Position numbers and translations under genes: made by a program. This document shows positions 18,102-25,841 of a stretch of DNA of 64,000 nt, piece by piece. This stretch comes from Microbacterium oxydans (GTDB taxonomy: Bacteria; Actinomycetota; Actinomycetes; Actinomycetales; Microbacteriaceae): positions 186,001 through 250,000 of the forward strand of contig NZ_BJOG01000001.1 in NCBI RefSeq assembly GCF_006540085.1. The letters run 5' to 3'. The number at the start of each line of letters is the position of its first letter. Positions within the stretch are counted from its first letter, which is position 1. Under the pieces are notes generated by a model. The model saw only the letters and a list, made by a program, of their open reading frames with translations, was not told the DNA's origin and ran no database searches.

Positions 18102-18129
18102 TTGCGATCGACATCCGCTGTGGTAGCGT
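18102..18129 (+). promoter_or_regulatory. Possible internal promoter for the small peptide gene
   Basis: TTGCGA (18102-18107), 16 bases, TAGCGT (18124-18129). A TGC-TATAAG at 18150-18158 is a second, extended -10-like candidate. The peptide gene has its own GAAAGG ribosome binding site at 18164-18169, 8 bases before ATG 18178. This is the largest gap inside the cluster. Confidence 0.35.
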
Positions 18130-18177
18130 CGCAGGCGTTGACCAGCTGTTGCTATAAGAGTTTGAAAGGTACGCATC

Positions 18178-18396
18178 ATGAAGACGATCTCGAAAACCCT
18201 CGGAACCACCGCTGTCGCTGCCGGCGCGCTCGCACTCTCGGCTGTTCCGATCACGGTGCAGGCCGTGGTCAATTCCTCTGATGTCCCCAGCGCGGCCAAC
18301 CGGGCAGGGCAGACGTCCGGCACGTCCTCCGTCGGTCCGACGGTGACGAACGGCCAGCACGTCACCACGCTCGCCGACCGGAAGATCATTCCGTAA
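18178..18396 (+). CDS. Small cysteine-free peptide, candidate precursor (RiPP-like)
   Basis: 72 residues, not recognised as a known family. An N-terminal basic head (MKTISK), a hydrophobic core (TTAVAAGALALSAVP) and AVPITVQA before residue 30 look like a Sec-type signal or a hydrophobic leader. The rest (about residues 30-72) is polar, rich in Ser, Thr, Gly, Asn and Val, without Cys, ending RKIIP. It has its own GAAAGG ribosome binding site. It is flanked by a NUDIX gene and a nucleotidyltransferase with a PqqD-like (peptide-recognition) domain, so I propose that it is the modified substrate. It could instead be a simple exported peptide. The ORF being real rests on the RBS, the signal-like composition and the position. 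Confidence 0.65.
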   Translation: MKTISKTLGTTAVAAGALALSAVPITVQAVVNSSDVPSAANRAGQTSGTSSVGPTVTNGQHVTTLADRKIIP

Positions 18397-18420
18397 GCAA
18401 TCGTCAAGCTCGTCCCTCCG

Positions 18421-19452
18421 GTGTTAACCGCCCCCAGCTCCACGGCACTGACGCAGGCACTGTCGGCCGCGAACGAAGCCGTCACCGAGTACTCGATTCG
18501 CGAAGGTGTGAATCCTGCATTCGCGCTCCTCGTCGGCAGCGTCCCTACGGGTCTCGCCAACAGCAAGAGCGACATCGACGTCTTCCTCGTCACCCTCGAC
18601 AACCCCGGCGGAGCCGCTGGGGGTGAATTGTATGCGAATCAATTCACCATCGGGGACAAGCGCGTCGATATCGAGACCTGGACGATCGGAGAGTTTGGCC
18701 GAACCGTTGCGCGTATTGTCGATGCTCTCCGCGTCGGGCAATCGCGAGTGCACGCGCTGGGGGAGATGAGATCACCCGATTTCGACTTCCTCAGTCGCGT
18801 GGTCTCCGCTGTCCCTGTGATCGGCGAAGGCTTCTACTCGTCGTGGGTGAGCGCGAACCTCCCCCGAGAGGGAGAGTACGAGCAGGTGCTGTCTGCACGA
18901 TTCGCTCTCGAGGCCGCCGCAACGCTGGAGGATGCCGAAGGTTTCGCGGAGGCCGGGAACCGGGACGGTCTTGGATTCTCCGCCTCTCGGGCCACCAACT
19001 TCGCCGTGAAGTCGTGGGTGGCAGCGACCGGCGATGTGTACTTCGTCGACAAGTACGCCTTCACCCAGGCAGTTCGGCAGGGTATGCCCTCGGAGCAGTT
19101 GGCGCGCGCGCGAAGATTCGGTCAGTACGAGTGGATTCGTGAATCGGATCCGCGGTTCATGGAACTCCAGACGTTCCTGCAGGATTTCCTCATCGCCAGC
19201 CAGATCCTGTCCAACCGATTCCCGGTCGACCGATCGACCACGACTCCGAGCTTCCGCTCGAATCACATGCCGATTCAGATCGCGGACGGAGTTCTCCTGA
19301 ATGAGGAGGGGAAGAACCATGTGCTGCTCTCCGTCGTCGCCGCGAAGGTCTGGCAGGCGCTGATCACCGGCGACGAAGCGTCCCTTCCTCCTGCGGACGT
19401 CGATCTCATCAGACCGCAGCTTGAGGCTGCCGGAGTGATCGAGCGCATCTAG
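18421..19452 (+). CDS. Pol-beta-type nucleotidyltransferase fused to a PqqD-like domain
   Basis: 343 residues from GTG 18421. The nucleotidyltransferase signature is complete: G39-S40, ten residues, D51-I-D53 (GSVPTGLANSKSDID) and a third acidic residue D83 in RVDIETW. Such enzymes move a nucleoside monophosphate onto hydroxyl groups of antibiotics, proteins or tRNA. Residues about 285-343 (ADGVLLNEEGKNHVLLSVVA, then AKVWQALITGD) resemble the small winged-helix PqqD fold, the RiPP recognition element that grips leader peptides. The fusion suggests a peptide as acceptor. No Shine-Dalgarno sequence is visible 25 bases after the peptide stop, so translation may be coupled. Confidence 0.8.
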   Translation: MLTAPSSTALTQALSAANEAVTEYSIREGVNPAFALLVGSVPTGLANSKSDIDVFLVTLDNPGGAAGGELYANQFTIGDKRVDIETWTIGEFGRTVARIVDALRVGQSRVHALGEMRSPDFDFLSRVVSAVPVIGEGFYSSWVSANLPREGEYEQVLSARFALEAAATLEDAEGFAEAGNRDGLGFSASRATNFAVKSWVAATGDVYFVDKYAFTQAVRQGMPSEQLARARRFGQYEWIRESDPRFMELQTFLQDFLIASQILSNRFPVDRSTTTPSFRSNHMPIQIADGVLLNEEGKNHVLLSVVAAKVWQALITGDEASLPPADVDLIRPQLEAAGVIERI

Positions 19453-19506
19453 ACGGCGCTCGGGAAATCGTTCATCTGAACGCCGAACAACAAGAGGGAT
19501 AAAAGC

Positions 19507-20226
19507 GTGAGCGGATACATCGTCGAACTCGAAGGCACGGACGGCACAGGGAAATCGACCGTCGCCGGCTCGCTGGCCTCGGAGCTCGGCGGGACGGTCT
19601 TCTCGCGCGTCACGGCAAACGCGGACACGTCGCTCGACCGCCTGACCCGAAGCGTCGGCACCTTCTTCGGTGAATCGCTGGACGATGTACCGGCGTTGGA
19701 GGTGCTCGCCCTTGCCGCCATCACTCAAGACGCGGCCATCCTCGAGAGTCAGGTCCTCCCCCACGTGCGCGCAGGTGGGGTCGCGGTTCTGGACTCGTGG
19801 TGGTTGAAGACGTCGTGCCGTTTCGTGATCGAAGCGGAGAATCTCGGCTATGAGCAGAGCCGCATCCACCGGATCGCCGGCTGGATCGACGATCTGGCCT
19901 ACTGGCGCACGTGGCCGGATCTCACCGTCTACACCGCCGTCCTCGAACTCGACGACTCGACTGTGCGCGCACGTTACGAGCAACTCCCGGAGGAGCGGCG
20001 TGACATCGTCATCGGCAGGGACGGACGCAATTCCGTCGACCCCGATGAGTTCGTCGACTTCGTCTCACGCATACGACACCTCATCAGGAAGAAGTCGGAG
20101 GGGATCGATACATCGCGCACGTTCATGAACACCTCGGACGATCACGGTATCGCGTGCTCGAACGCGATCGCCGAGTGGATCCGCCTCGCGCAGAACGCAG
20201 ACGGTTCCGGTGCGAGTGGTCATTGA
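19507..20226 (+). CDS. dTMP-kinase-like P-loop nucleotide kinase
   Basis: 239 residues from GTG 19507 with AGAGGG 10 bases upstream. The N-terminus VELEGTDGTGKST is the thymidylate-kinase P-loop (Lys16), and VLDSWWLKTSCRF occupies the position of the substrate-binding DRYxxS motif, so the usual Arg contact is replaced. An R-rich lid-like stretch (EQLPEERRDIVIGRDGR) follows. It probably phosphorylates a nucleoside monophosphate, perhaps a modified one given the altered substrate motif. A GTTCA-TC-TGAAC hairpin precedes it at 19470-19481. Confidence 0.8.
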   Translation: MSGYIVELEGTDGTGKSTVAGSLASELGGTVFSRVTANADTSLDRLTRSVGTFFGESLDDVPALEVLALAAITQDAAILESQVLPHVRAGGVAVLDSWWLKTSCRFVIEAENLGYEQSRIHRIAGWIDDLAYWRTWPDLTVYTAVLELDDSTVRARYEQLPEERRDIVIGRDGRNSVDPDEFVDFVSRIRHLIRKKSEGIDTSRTFMNTSDDHGIACSNAIAEWIRLAQNADGSGASGH

Positions 20227-20686
20227 CTCCCGCAGCACCCTCGTCATCGATTTCGACGGGGTCATCGTCGATTCCGAGCCGATTCGGCGACGAGAGACGG
20301 AACGCTCGCATCGAGAGGGCGCGCCGAGGCAACAGACCTACGCACGCATCCAGGCCCTCATCATGCAGACGCCCCCGCGACCGGAAGCCCTCTCCTTGAT
20401 CGCGCGTTTCCCCACGAAGGACATCGTGATCGCCACGAACAACCTCTCTGCCAACGTCCGCGAGTATCTGGATGCGTGGCTGCCCTCGCTCTCTGCCGCG
20501 TCCATCTTCAGTCGCCTCGACCTCGGCTTGGCCAAGGAGACCGAGGACTTCTGGCGACGGCTGGGAGCGATCCTGAATCGCCCCTCCGACACACTCCGCG
20601 TTTACGACGACAGCGCGGACGTCTGCGCGATCGCTGCCAAGGTCGGCATGCAGGTTCACCGCGTCGAGACCGGGGTGGCCGGATGA
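20210..20686 (+). CDS. Small HAD-superfamily phosphohydrolase
   Basis: 158 residues from GTG 20210, overlapping the kinase by 17 bases. The HAD motif I is LVIDFDGVIVD with nucleophile D14 and D16, followed by IVIATNNLS (motif II) and VYDDSADVCAIA (motif IV). The cap region is short, which fits the minimal size. It may dephosphorylate a nucleotide or sugar phosphate of the pathway. An upstream start within the kinase gene is unlikely. ATG overlap with the SDR follows immediately. Confidence 0.8.
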   Translation: MRVVIDSRSTLVIDFDGVIVDSEPIRRRETERSHREGAPRQQTYARIQALIMQTPPRPEALSLIARFPTKDIVIATNNLSANVREYLDAWLPSLSAASIFSRLDLGLAKETEDFWRRLGAILNRPSDTLRVYDDSADVCAIAAKVGMQVHRVETGVAG

Positions 20687-21603
20687 ACGACGGCGCAGCT
20701 CCTCGCGTGCTCGTGGCCGGCGGGGCCGGTTTCCTCGGGAGCCATAGCGCGAAACGTCTGGGCCGAGATTTCCCCGAGTCCGTGATCACTGTGCTCGATC
20801 GCGAGGAAAGTCAGAACACCGACATCCGCGTCGACCTGACCGACGACCGAGCAACCATCGATGCCCTGAGAGACAGCGCGGACTACGACTGGGTGCTCAA
20901 CTTCGCCGCTCTCTCTTTCGTTCCGTCGAGTTTCACCGAGCCTCGTCGGTACCTGACGAACAATGTCCTCGCCACCCAGAACCTCCTGGACGCTCTGAGC
21001 ACGGGCGGATTCCGCGGGAAGCTCCTGCATTTCTCGTCGTGCGAGGTGTACGGAGACGCCACGAGACCATCGACGAAGGCACCGCTGGTGCCGAAGAGCC
21101 CCTACGCCGCGAGCAAGGCGGCTCAGGAGCTGGTGCTTCGTGCCCACCACATCGCCTCCGGGGGCGCCTACGCGGCGACCATCATGCGGCTCTACAACAT
21201 CTATGGGCCGGGGCAACAGCACAATCGGCTGTTGCCGTCCGTCGTCCACGCGGCCGCGACCGGCGAGTCGCTCGCGCTGTCCGGGGACGGCGAGCAGACG
21301 AGAACGTTCCTGCATGTCGACGACCTCATGGATCTGCTCGTCTCCGTGGTCACGGCTGACGCGACGCGCACCGCTGAGGAGCTGCGGATCTACAACGTCG
21401 CTGGACCCGACGTGTTGAGCGTCAATGATGTCGTCACCCTCGCCCGGCGAGATGCCGCCATCCCCACCGTGACGGCGCCCAGCACTCCGGCAGCGTTGCG
21501 AGTGTCGGTGGGGGACCCGATGAACGTCATGGACGATTTCCGGTGGAGCCCGTCGAGGACGGTCGCGGATTTCATACGGAAGTCGATCTCAATTGTTGTC
21601 TAA
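20683..21603 (+). CDS. NAD-dependent epimerase/dehydratase (extended SDR)
   Basis: 306 residues. The Rossmann motif is GGAGFLG (13-19), catalytic Ser in HFSSCEVYG (118-119), and Y141-A-A-S-K145 the YxxxK pair; RLYNIYGPGQ and FLHVDDL are typical of nucleotide-sugar 4,6-dehydratases and epimerases. The substrate is most likely an NDP-sugar, but nucleoside or polyketide-like substrates exist in the family. ATG 20683 overlaps the HAD stop by four bases. Confidence 0.9.
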   Translation: MNDGAAPRVLVAGGAGFLGSHSAKRLGRDFPESVITVLDREESQNTDIRVDLTDDRATIDALRDSADYDWVLNFAALSFVPSSFTEPRRYLTNNVLATQNLLDALSTGGFRGKLLHFSSCEVYGDATRPSTKAPLVPKSPYAASKAAQELVLRAHHIASGGAYAATIMRLYNIYGPGQQHNRLLPSVVHAAATGESLALSGDGEQTRTFLHVDDLMDLLVSVVTADATRTAEELRIYNVAGPDVLSVNDVVTLARRDAAIPTVTAPSTPAALRVSVGDPMNVMDDFRWSPSRTVADFIRKSISIVV

Positions 21604-21625
21604 TCCGAAGAAGTGGGGATAGATC

Positions 21626-22609
21626 GTGCGTCTGGGAATCTATGGTCTCGGTCAGGTCGTGTTGGAGAGGCACCTCGATGAGCTACGCGCTATCCCGGAG
21701 ATCTCCGTCACCCACATCGCGACGCGGGACAGCGCGCGCTTCTATCGTGCGATGGAGACCTACCGTGGAGACATGACCCGCGTGGGGTCCCTCTCCGCGC
21801 TCGCAGGCCACCCCGACATCGATGCCGTGCTGATCGCGACCCCCGCGTCGGATCTCCTGTCATCGGCGGAAGTGGCGCTCCGAGCCGGCAAGCTGGTCTA
21901 CCTGGAGAAGCCTCTGGGCGCGTCCTACGCCGATGCCCTGCGCATCACCGCATTGGAGGGCGCCCGGGATCGAATGGTGGTCGGCGACAACTTCTATTTC
22001 CAGGAGAGGTTCGTCGCGGCCATCGGTCACACGCACGCCGCATGGCTCCCGGAAAGCACCTCGGCCGATATCGTCGATTATCTGAGAAGGGGAGATCGGG
22101 TCCGCTTCCGGTCCGACATGGATCTCTTCAAGGAGCATATCGTCCACCCCCTGGCGGCGCTGCACAGGCTGGGCCAGCCGGTGCTCGACGCACATGTGCG
22201 ATCTGCCCGGGTCATTCGTGACATCGAGATCGGACAGATCGTCGACATGCACCTCGTGTCCGGCGAATGGAACGGCACGATTCGAAGTGTCATCACCGAC
22301 GCCTGGTCGCGAGACAGATACGTCTTCCGCGGCGAACGCGGCGAGGTCGTCATCGAGCATGTCCATGACTTCGAAACGGCAGCTCAGCTGGGCAGGAGCG
22401 TCTACAACGACTTCCTCGATGTCGACGGCGACTCGGTGCCATTGCGCTCTCCCGCACCCAGTGGCATGTTCGAAGCCTGGAACGTGCTTCTCGGGCTCTC
22501 GGCCGGAGACCGCAAAGCCACCGCCGAGGCTCACCGCGTGCTCGAGGCGAGCCTCAACGCCGTTCGCATACGGGATGAGGCGCTTGCCCTGCTTCACGAA
22601 AGCAGCTGA
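21626..22609 (+). CDS. Gfo/Idh/MocA family oxidoreductase
   Basis: 327 residues from GTG 21626. The N-terminal Rossmann fold starts LGIYGLGQVV, and the family EKP motif (E94-K95-P96 in YLEKPLG) contacts NAD(P) and the substrate. The C-terminal half is an alpha/beta domain without a fused enzyme. In antibiotic and sugar pathways such enzymes reduce a 3-keto sugar between dehydratase and aminotransferase steps, which agrees with the SDR before it and the DegT enzyme upstream. Confidence 0.88.
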   Translation: MRLGIYGLGQVVLERHLDELRAIPEISVTHIATRDSARFYRAMETYRGDMTRVGSLSALAGHPDIDAVLIATPASDLLSSAEVALRAGKLVYLEKPLGASYADALRITALEGARDRMVVGDNFYFQERFVAAIGHTHAAWLPESTSADIVDYLRRGDRVRFRSDMDLFKEHIVHPLAALHRLGQPVLDAHVRSARVIRDIEIGQIVDMHLVSGEWNGTIRSVITDAWSRDRYVFRGERGEVVIEHVHDFETAAQLGRSVYNDFLDVDGDSVPLRSPAPSGMFEAWNVLLGLSAGDRKATAEAHRVLEASLNAVRIRDEALALLHESS

Positions 22610-22610
22610 G

Positions 22611-23267
22611 TTGCCTTCGGTCAGCATCCTCGGCTCGAGTGGAGCGGGTAAGTCGGTCATCCTCGATCGCTGCGCCGAGCTGGGCCCTCTCGCCTCCGGG
22701 CACGGCGAGTATTCGGTGGTCGGCATCGCGTGCCACGAGTGGGAAACCTGGGAGAGCTTCCTCACCGACCCCGGGCGTTACGCCTTCGCAAACCAAATGG
22801 AAGCACTGCGCAAGACCGTCGACACTCTCGTCTGCGTCGAACGACTCAGCGGCCCGTTCGATTACGTCGTGACCGATGCCTCGCCGATGCGCGTGAAGAT
22901 GTACACGGAGATCATGTTCGACGTCGATCTTCTGTCACCGGAGGAGTTCGGCCGATGGCAGTCCGAATACCGTCACCAGCTCACGAGAATTCCTCGTTCC
23001 GCGGCGTTTCTGTATCTGGTTCTGGACACGGGAGAACGGGCCCTCCGAGATGGTGCGGGAGGACACGATGGACGCTGGTCCAACGGCGATCAGCTGAAGG
23101 CACTCCTCGACGCACGCTTCGACGATCTGCTCGCTGAGCGGCGAGCGACCGGCGAGCTCGGCGCCACGGTGGTCGCGTCGGCGACGCCGGCCGAGATGCT
23201 CGCGGACTTCCGGAAGCGACTTCTCGAGGATGCGCGGACCCGACACGATGGTCGAGCACGGGAGTAG
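22611..23267 (+). CDS. Second P-loop kinase, deoxynucleoside-kinase-like
   Basis: 218 residues from TTG 22611, one base after the oxidoreductase stop. The P-loop is VSILGSSGAGKS (Lys14), and VVTDASPMRVKMYTE lies where deoxynucleoside/thymidylate kinases have the Asp-Arg substrate motif. An aromatic and charged C-terminal half carries FLYLVLDTGERAL, resembling the product-stage beta strand and lid. It may phosphorylate a nucleoside or sugar to start a kinase cascade completed by the dTMP-kinase-like enzyme. The start codon is unusual; no other in-frame start without overlap is better. Confidence 0.65.
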   Translation: MPSVSILGSSGAGKSVILDRCAELGPLASGHGEYSVVGIACHEWETWESFLTDPGRYAFANQMEALRKTVDTLVCVERLSGPFDYVVTDASPMRVKMYTEIMFDVDLLSPEEFGRWQSEYRHQLTRIPRSAAFLYLVLDTGERALRDGAGGHDGRWSNGDQLKALLDARFDDLLAERRATGELGATVVASATPAEMLADFRKRLLEDARTRHDGRARE

Positions 23268-23334
23268 ACGAGATCATCCGCTGGATGTACGACGCCGGCA
23301 CTCAGGGCCGATGCCCTGTGCTGCGGCCCCGTCC

Positions 23335-23340
23335 TAGCGT
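23335..23340 (+). promoter_or_regulatory. TAGCGT -10 box, leaderless promoter
   Basis: TAGCGT ends 7 bases before ATG 23348, the spacing seen at other leaderless genes in this window. Confidence 0.55.
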
Positions 23341-23347
23341 GGAAGAC

Positions 23348-23641
23348 ATGTCAACCACCGTCTCCCCTTCAGCCCTGTCCGCCCCTGCGACCTCGACCGC
23401 GAAAGGGACGGTCAGTCTCGTTCTCGGGATCTGCTCTCTCTTCGCCGGCTGGACCTTCTTCGCGCCGGTCATCGGACTCATCTTCGGCATCCTCTCGCTG
23501 CGTCACGAGCCGCAGGCACGCACCAGGGCCGGCTGGGGAGTCGCCCTCAACGCGATCGCCATGAGCCTCTGGGTCATCACGCTCGTCGTCGTCCTCGCAT
23601 TCGGAGGGGTCGCGGCCGTCGCGACGATGTTCGGCCAGTGA
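23348..23641 (+). CDS. Small DUF4190-type membrane protein
   Basis: 97 residues. An N-terminal Ser/Thr/Pro-rich stretch leads to two membrane segments, with GTVSLVLGICSLFAGW and the FGILSLRHEP linker characteristic of DUF4190, then WGVALNAIAMSLWVITLVVV. The function of the family is not known. It is separate from the peptide cluster (own leaderless promoter). Its position between that cluster and the MoxR operon has no evident meaning. Confidence 0.8.
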   Translation: MSTTVSPSALSAPATSTAKGTVSLVLGICSLFAGWTFFAPVIGLIFGILSLRHEPQARTRAGWGVALNAIAMSLWVITLVVVLAFGGVAAVATMFGQ

Positions 23642-23652
23642 CGTCCGCCGCA

Positions 23653-23722
23653 TGCATGATCCATCGACGGATGCAGGGGGTCTGCACGACGAAACCTCCT
23701 GCATCCGCGATCGGTTCATGCA
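23653..23722. repeat. 70-base imperfect palindrome
   Basis: Core arms CGGATGCAGG (23668-23677) and CCTGCATCCG (23698-23707) pair exactly; the pairing continues imperfectly outwards to TGCATGA (23653-23659) and TCATGCA (23716-23722). The loop is 20 bases. It sits after the DUF4190 gene and may be a terminator (no T-tract) or a palindromic repeat. Confidence 0.55.
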
Positions 23723-23835
23723 GGTGAGCGGAGCGTGATCGTCAGACCGCGCACAGCCGGCCGCTCCGTCGTTGCGATTACGCTGGTCCGCGGGGGACAG
23801 CCGCGACGCGGGTCCCCGAACGAGGGAGCCTACCG

Positions 23836-24927
23836 ATGACCGAGTCCTCCACGCCGGACCTGCGGACGATCTCCGCACCGCCGCCTCCGCCCGGCCCCGC
23901 GCAGACGCACCCGCCGACACCTCCCGCCGCACCCACCAACGCCGCGCCCACGGACGCCGAGATGTCCAGGGCCTCCGAGGTACTGCGAGTCATCTCCACC
24001 TCGTACTCCGCGAAGATGGTCGGCCAGGACCGTCTTCGCACCAGCCTGCTCGTCGCCCTCATCGCGGGCGGACACATCCTGCTCGAGAGCGTGCCGGGAC
24101 TCGCCAAGACCACCGCGGCGAGCACCCTCGCCGACACCGTGAAGGCGCAGTTCAAGCGCATCCAGTGCACCCCCGACCTGCTGCCGAGCGACATCACGGG
24201 CAACCAGATCTACGATGCGGCGACCGGCTCGTTCCGCACGGTGCTCGGCCCCGTGCATGCGAACTTCGTGCTGCTCGACGAGATCAACCGCTCCAGCGCC
24301 AAGACGCAGAGCGCCATGCTCGAGGCGATGCAGGAGCATCAGACCACGATCGGCGGAGAGATCCACCACCTGCCCAAGCCGTTCCTGGTGATCGCGACGC
24401 AGAACCCGATCGAGCAGGAGGGCACGTATGAGCTGCCCGAGGCGCAGATGGACCGCTTCCTGCTCAAGGAGATCGTCGAGTACCCGAGCCCCACCGAGGA
24501 GCTCGAAGTGCTCAGCCGCATCGACTCCGGCGTGCTCGACCCCGACCGGCACGTGACCAGCGCCGTCAGCCTCGACGATGTGCACCTGCTGCAGGATGTC
24601 GCGAGCCGCATCTACGTCGACCCCGCGATCCGCAACTACATCGTGTCGATCGCCTACGTCACCCGCAATCCCGCGCCGTACATCGGCGAGGAGCGCGCCC
24701 GCTTCATCAAGTACGGCGCGAGTCCGCGCGCGAGCATCGCCTTCCTGCAGGCCTCGCGCGCGCTGGCGCTGCTCAAGGGACGCGCGCACGTGCTGCCCGA
24801 AGACATCCGCGAACTGCGGCACCTGATCCTCCGGCACCGCGTGCTGCTGACGTTCGAGGCCGACGCCGAGGGCATCCGCAGCGAGGAGATCATCGACCAG
24901 ATCTTCGCCTCGGTCCCGACCCCCTGA
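23836..24927 (+). CDS. MoxR family AAA+ ATPase
   Basis: 363 residues. After a low-complexity Pro/Ala-rich N-terminus comes the AAA_3 core: Walker A GLAKTTAA within ESVPGLAKTTAASTLAD, Walker B VLLDEINRSS, sensor ATQNPIEQEGTYELPEAQ, and a C-terminal lid. MoxR ATPases act as chaperones that assemble or activate VWA proteins. ATG 23836 follows GAGGGAG. It begins a run of DUF58, a membrane protein and two VWA proteins, the usual partners. Confidence 0.95.
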   Translation: MTESSTPDLRTISAPPPPPGPAQTHPPTPPAAPTNAAPTDAEMSRASEVLRVISTSYSAKMVGQDRLRTSLLVALIAGGHILLESVPGLAKTTAASTLADTVKAQFKRIQCTPDLLPSDITGNQIYDAATGSFRTVLGPVHANFVLLDEINRSSAKTQSAMLEAMQEHQTTIGGEIHHLPKPFLVIATQNPIEQEGTYELPEAQMDRFLLKEIVEYPSPTEELEVLSRIDSGVLDPDRHVTSAVSLDDVHLLQDVASRIYVDPAIRNYIVSIAYVTRNPAPYIGEERARFIKYGASPRASIAFLQASRALALLKGRAHVLPEDIRELRHLILRHRVLLTFEADAEGIRSEEIIDQIFASVPTP

Positions 24928-24953
24928 CCCGGCGCCTCGGGACTCATCGCCAC

Positions 24954-25841
24954 ATGCCCAGCCTGATCACGCAGGTGAAGAGCAAGCTCTTCATCCATTC
25001 GACGCGCAAGTCGCTGCACGCGCTCGACGGCGCCTACGCGTCGTTGCTGCGCGGACGGAGCCTCGACTTCGAAGACCTGCGCAAGTACGAGTACGGCGAT
25101 CAGGTGCGCGACATCGACTGGCGTGCGACCGCCCGGCTGGGGACGCCCCTCGTGAAGCGCTCGCGCGCCACCCGCATGCACACCGTGCTGTTCGTGGTCG
25201 ACACCGGGCGCTCGATGTCGGCCCTCGCGGCGGACGAGCAGTCGAAGAAGCAGCTCGCGATCCTCGCGACGGGTGTGCTCGGCGTGCTGACGCTGCGTCA
25301 CGGCGACGACTTCACCACTGTCTACGGCGACTCCGCGAAGGTGCGCCGCCTCGCACCGGGACGCAGCGAGGGCGCTCTCGAACACGCGCTGCGCACGATC
25401 GACAGGGCTGTGGACGAGAGCAGCGCCCCGAGCGATCGCGATGCCCTGCTCTCCTTCGTCACACGCACGATCGCCCGCCGCATGATCGTGGTGGTGATCA
25501 CCGACGAGGCTCCCCTCACGAGCGAGACCGAGCGGATGCTGCGCCGACTTCGAGTGCAGCACGACGTGCTGTGGCTCACGCTGCGCGATGCCGAGCCCGT
25601 GCTCGATCACGCCACGGGGCGCATCCGCAGGGACGTCGACAGCCGATGGCAGGTGCCGGGTTTCGTGCAGGGCGACCGCGAGATCGTGCAGGAGCTGACC
25701 GCCCAGCGCGAGGCCGAAGCCGCGCACCTCGACGATCTGCTCACCCGCATGGAGATCAGCCACTCCACGCTGGACGGGCAGGACCATGCCGTCGCCCAGC
25801 TGCTGACGTTGCTGAACCGGAGGTCGAATGCCCGGCTCTGA
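24954..25841 (+). CDS. DUF58 domain protein
   Basis: 295 residues. The DUF58 core is present: the DYRKYEYGDQVRDIDW-like FEDLRKYEYGDQVRDIDWRA segment and RATARLGTPLVKR, followed by VLFVVDTGRSMS, a VWA-like metal site. No membrane spans are evident, unlike many DUF58 proteins. It follows moxR and overlaps the next gene by 14 bases, so it belongs to the same operon and probably to the same MoxR-assisted complex at the membrane. Confidence 0.92.
   Translation: MPSLITQVKSKLFIHSTRKSLHALDGAYASLLRGRSLDFEDLRKYEYGDQVRDIDWRATARLGTPLVKRSRATRMHTVLFVVDTGRSMSALAADEQSKKQLAILATGVLGVLTLRHGDDFTTVYGDSAKVRRLAPGRSEGALEHALRTIDRAVDESSAPSDRDALLSFVTRTIARRMIVVVITDEAPLTSETERMLRRLRVQHDVLWLTLRDAEPVLDHATGRIRRDVDSRWQVPGFVQGDREIVQELTAQREAEAAHLDDLLTRMEISHSTLDGQDHAVAQLLTLLNRRSNARL

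Noticed and set aside
18138..18158. TTGACC and TATAAG as a standard promoter for the small peptide
   Set aside because: The spacing is only 9 bases, too short for a -35/-10 pair.
23305..23329. Terminator after the second kinase of the peptide cluster
   Set aside because: GGGCC/GGCCC pairs only 5 bases with a 15-base loop and no T-tract; too weak.
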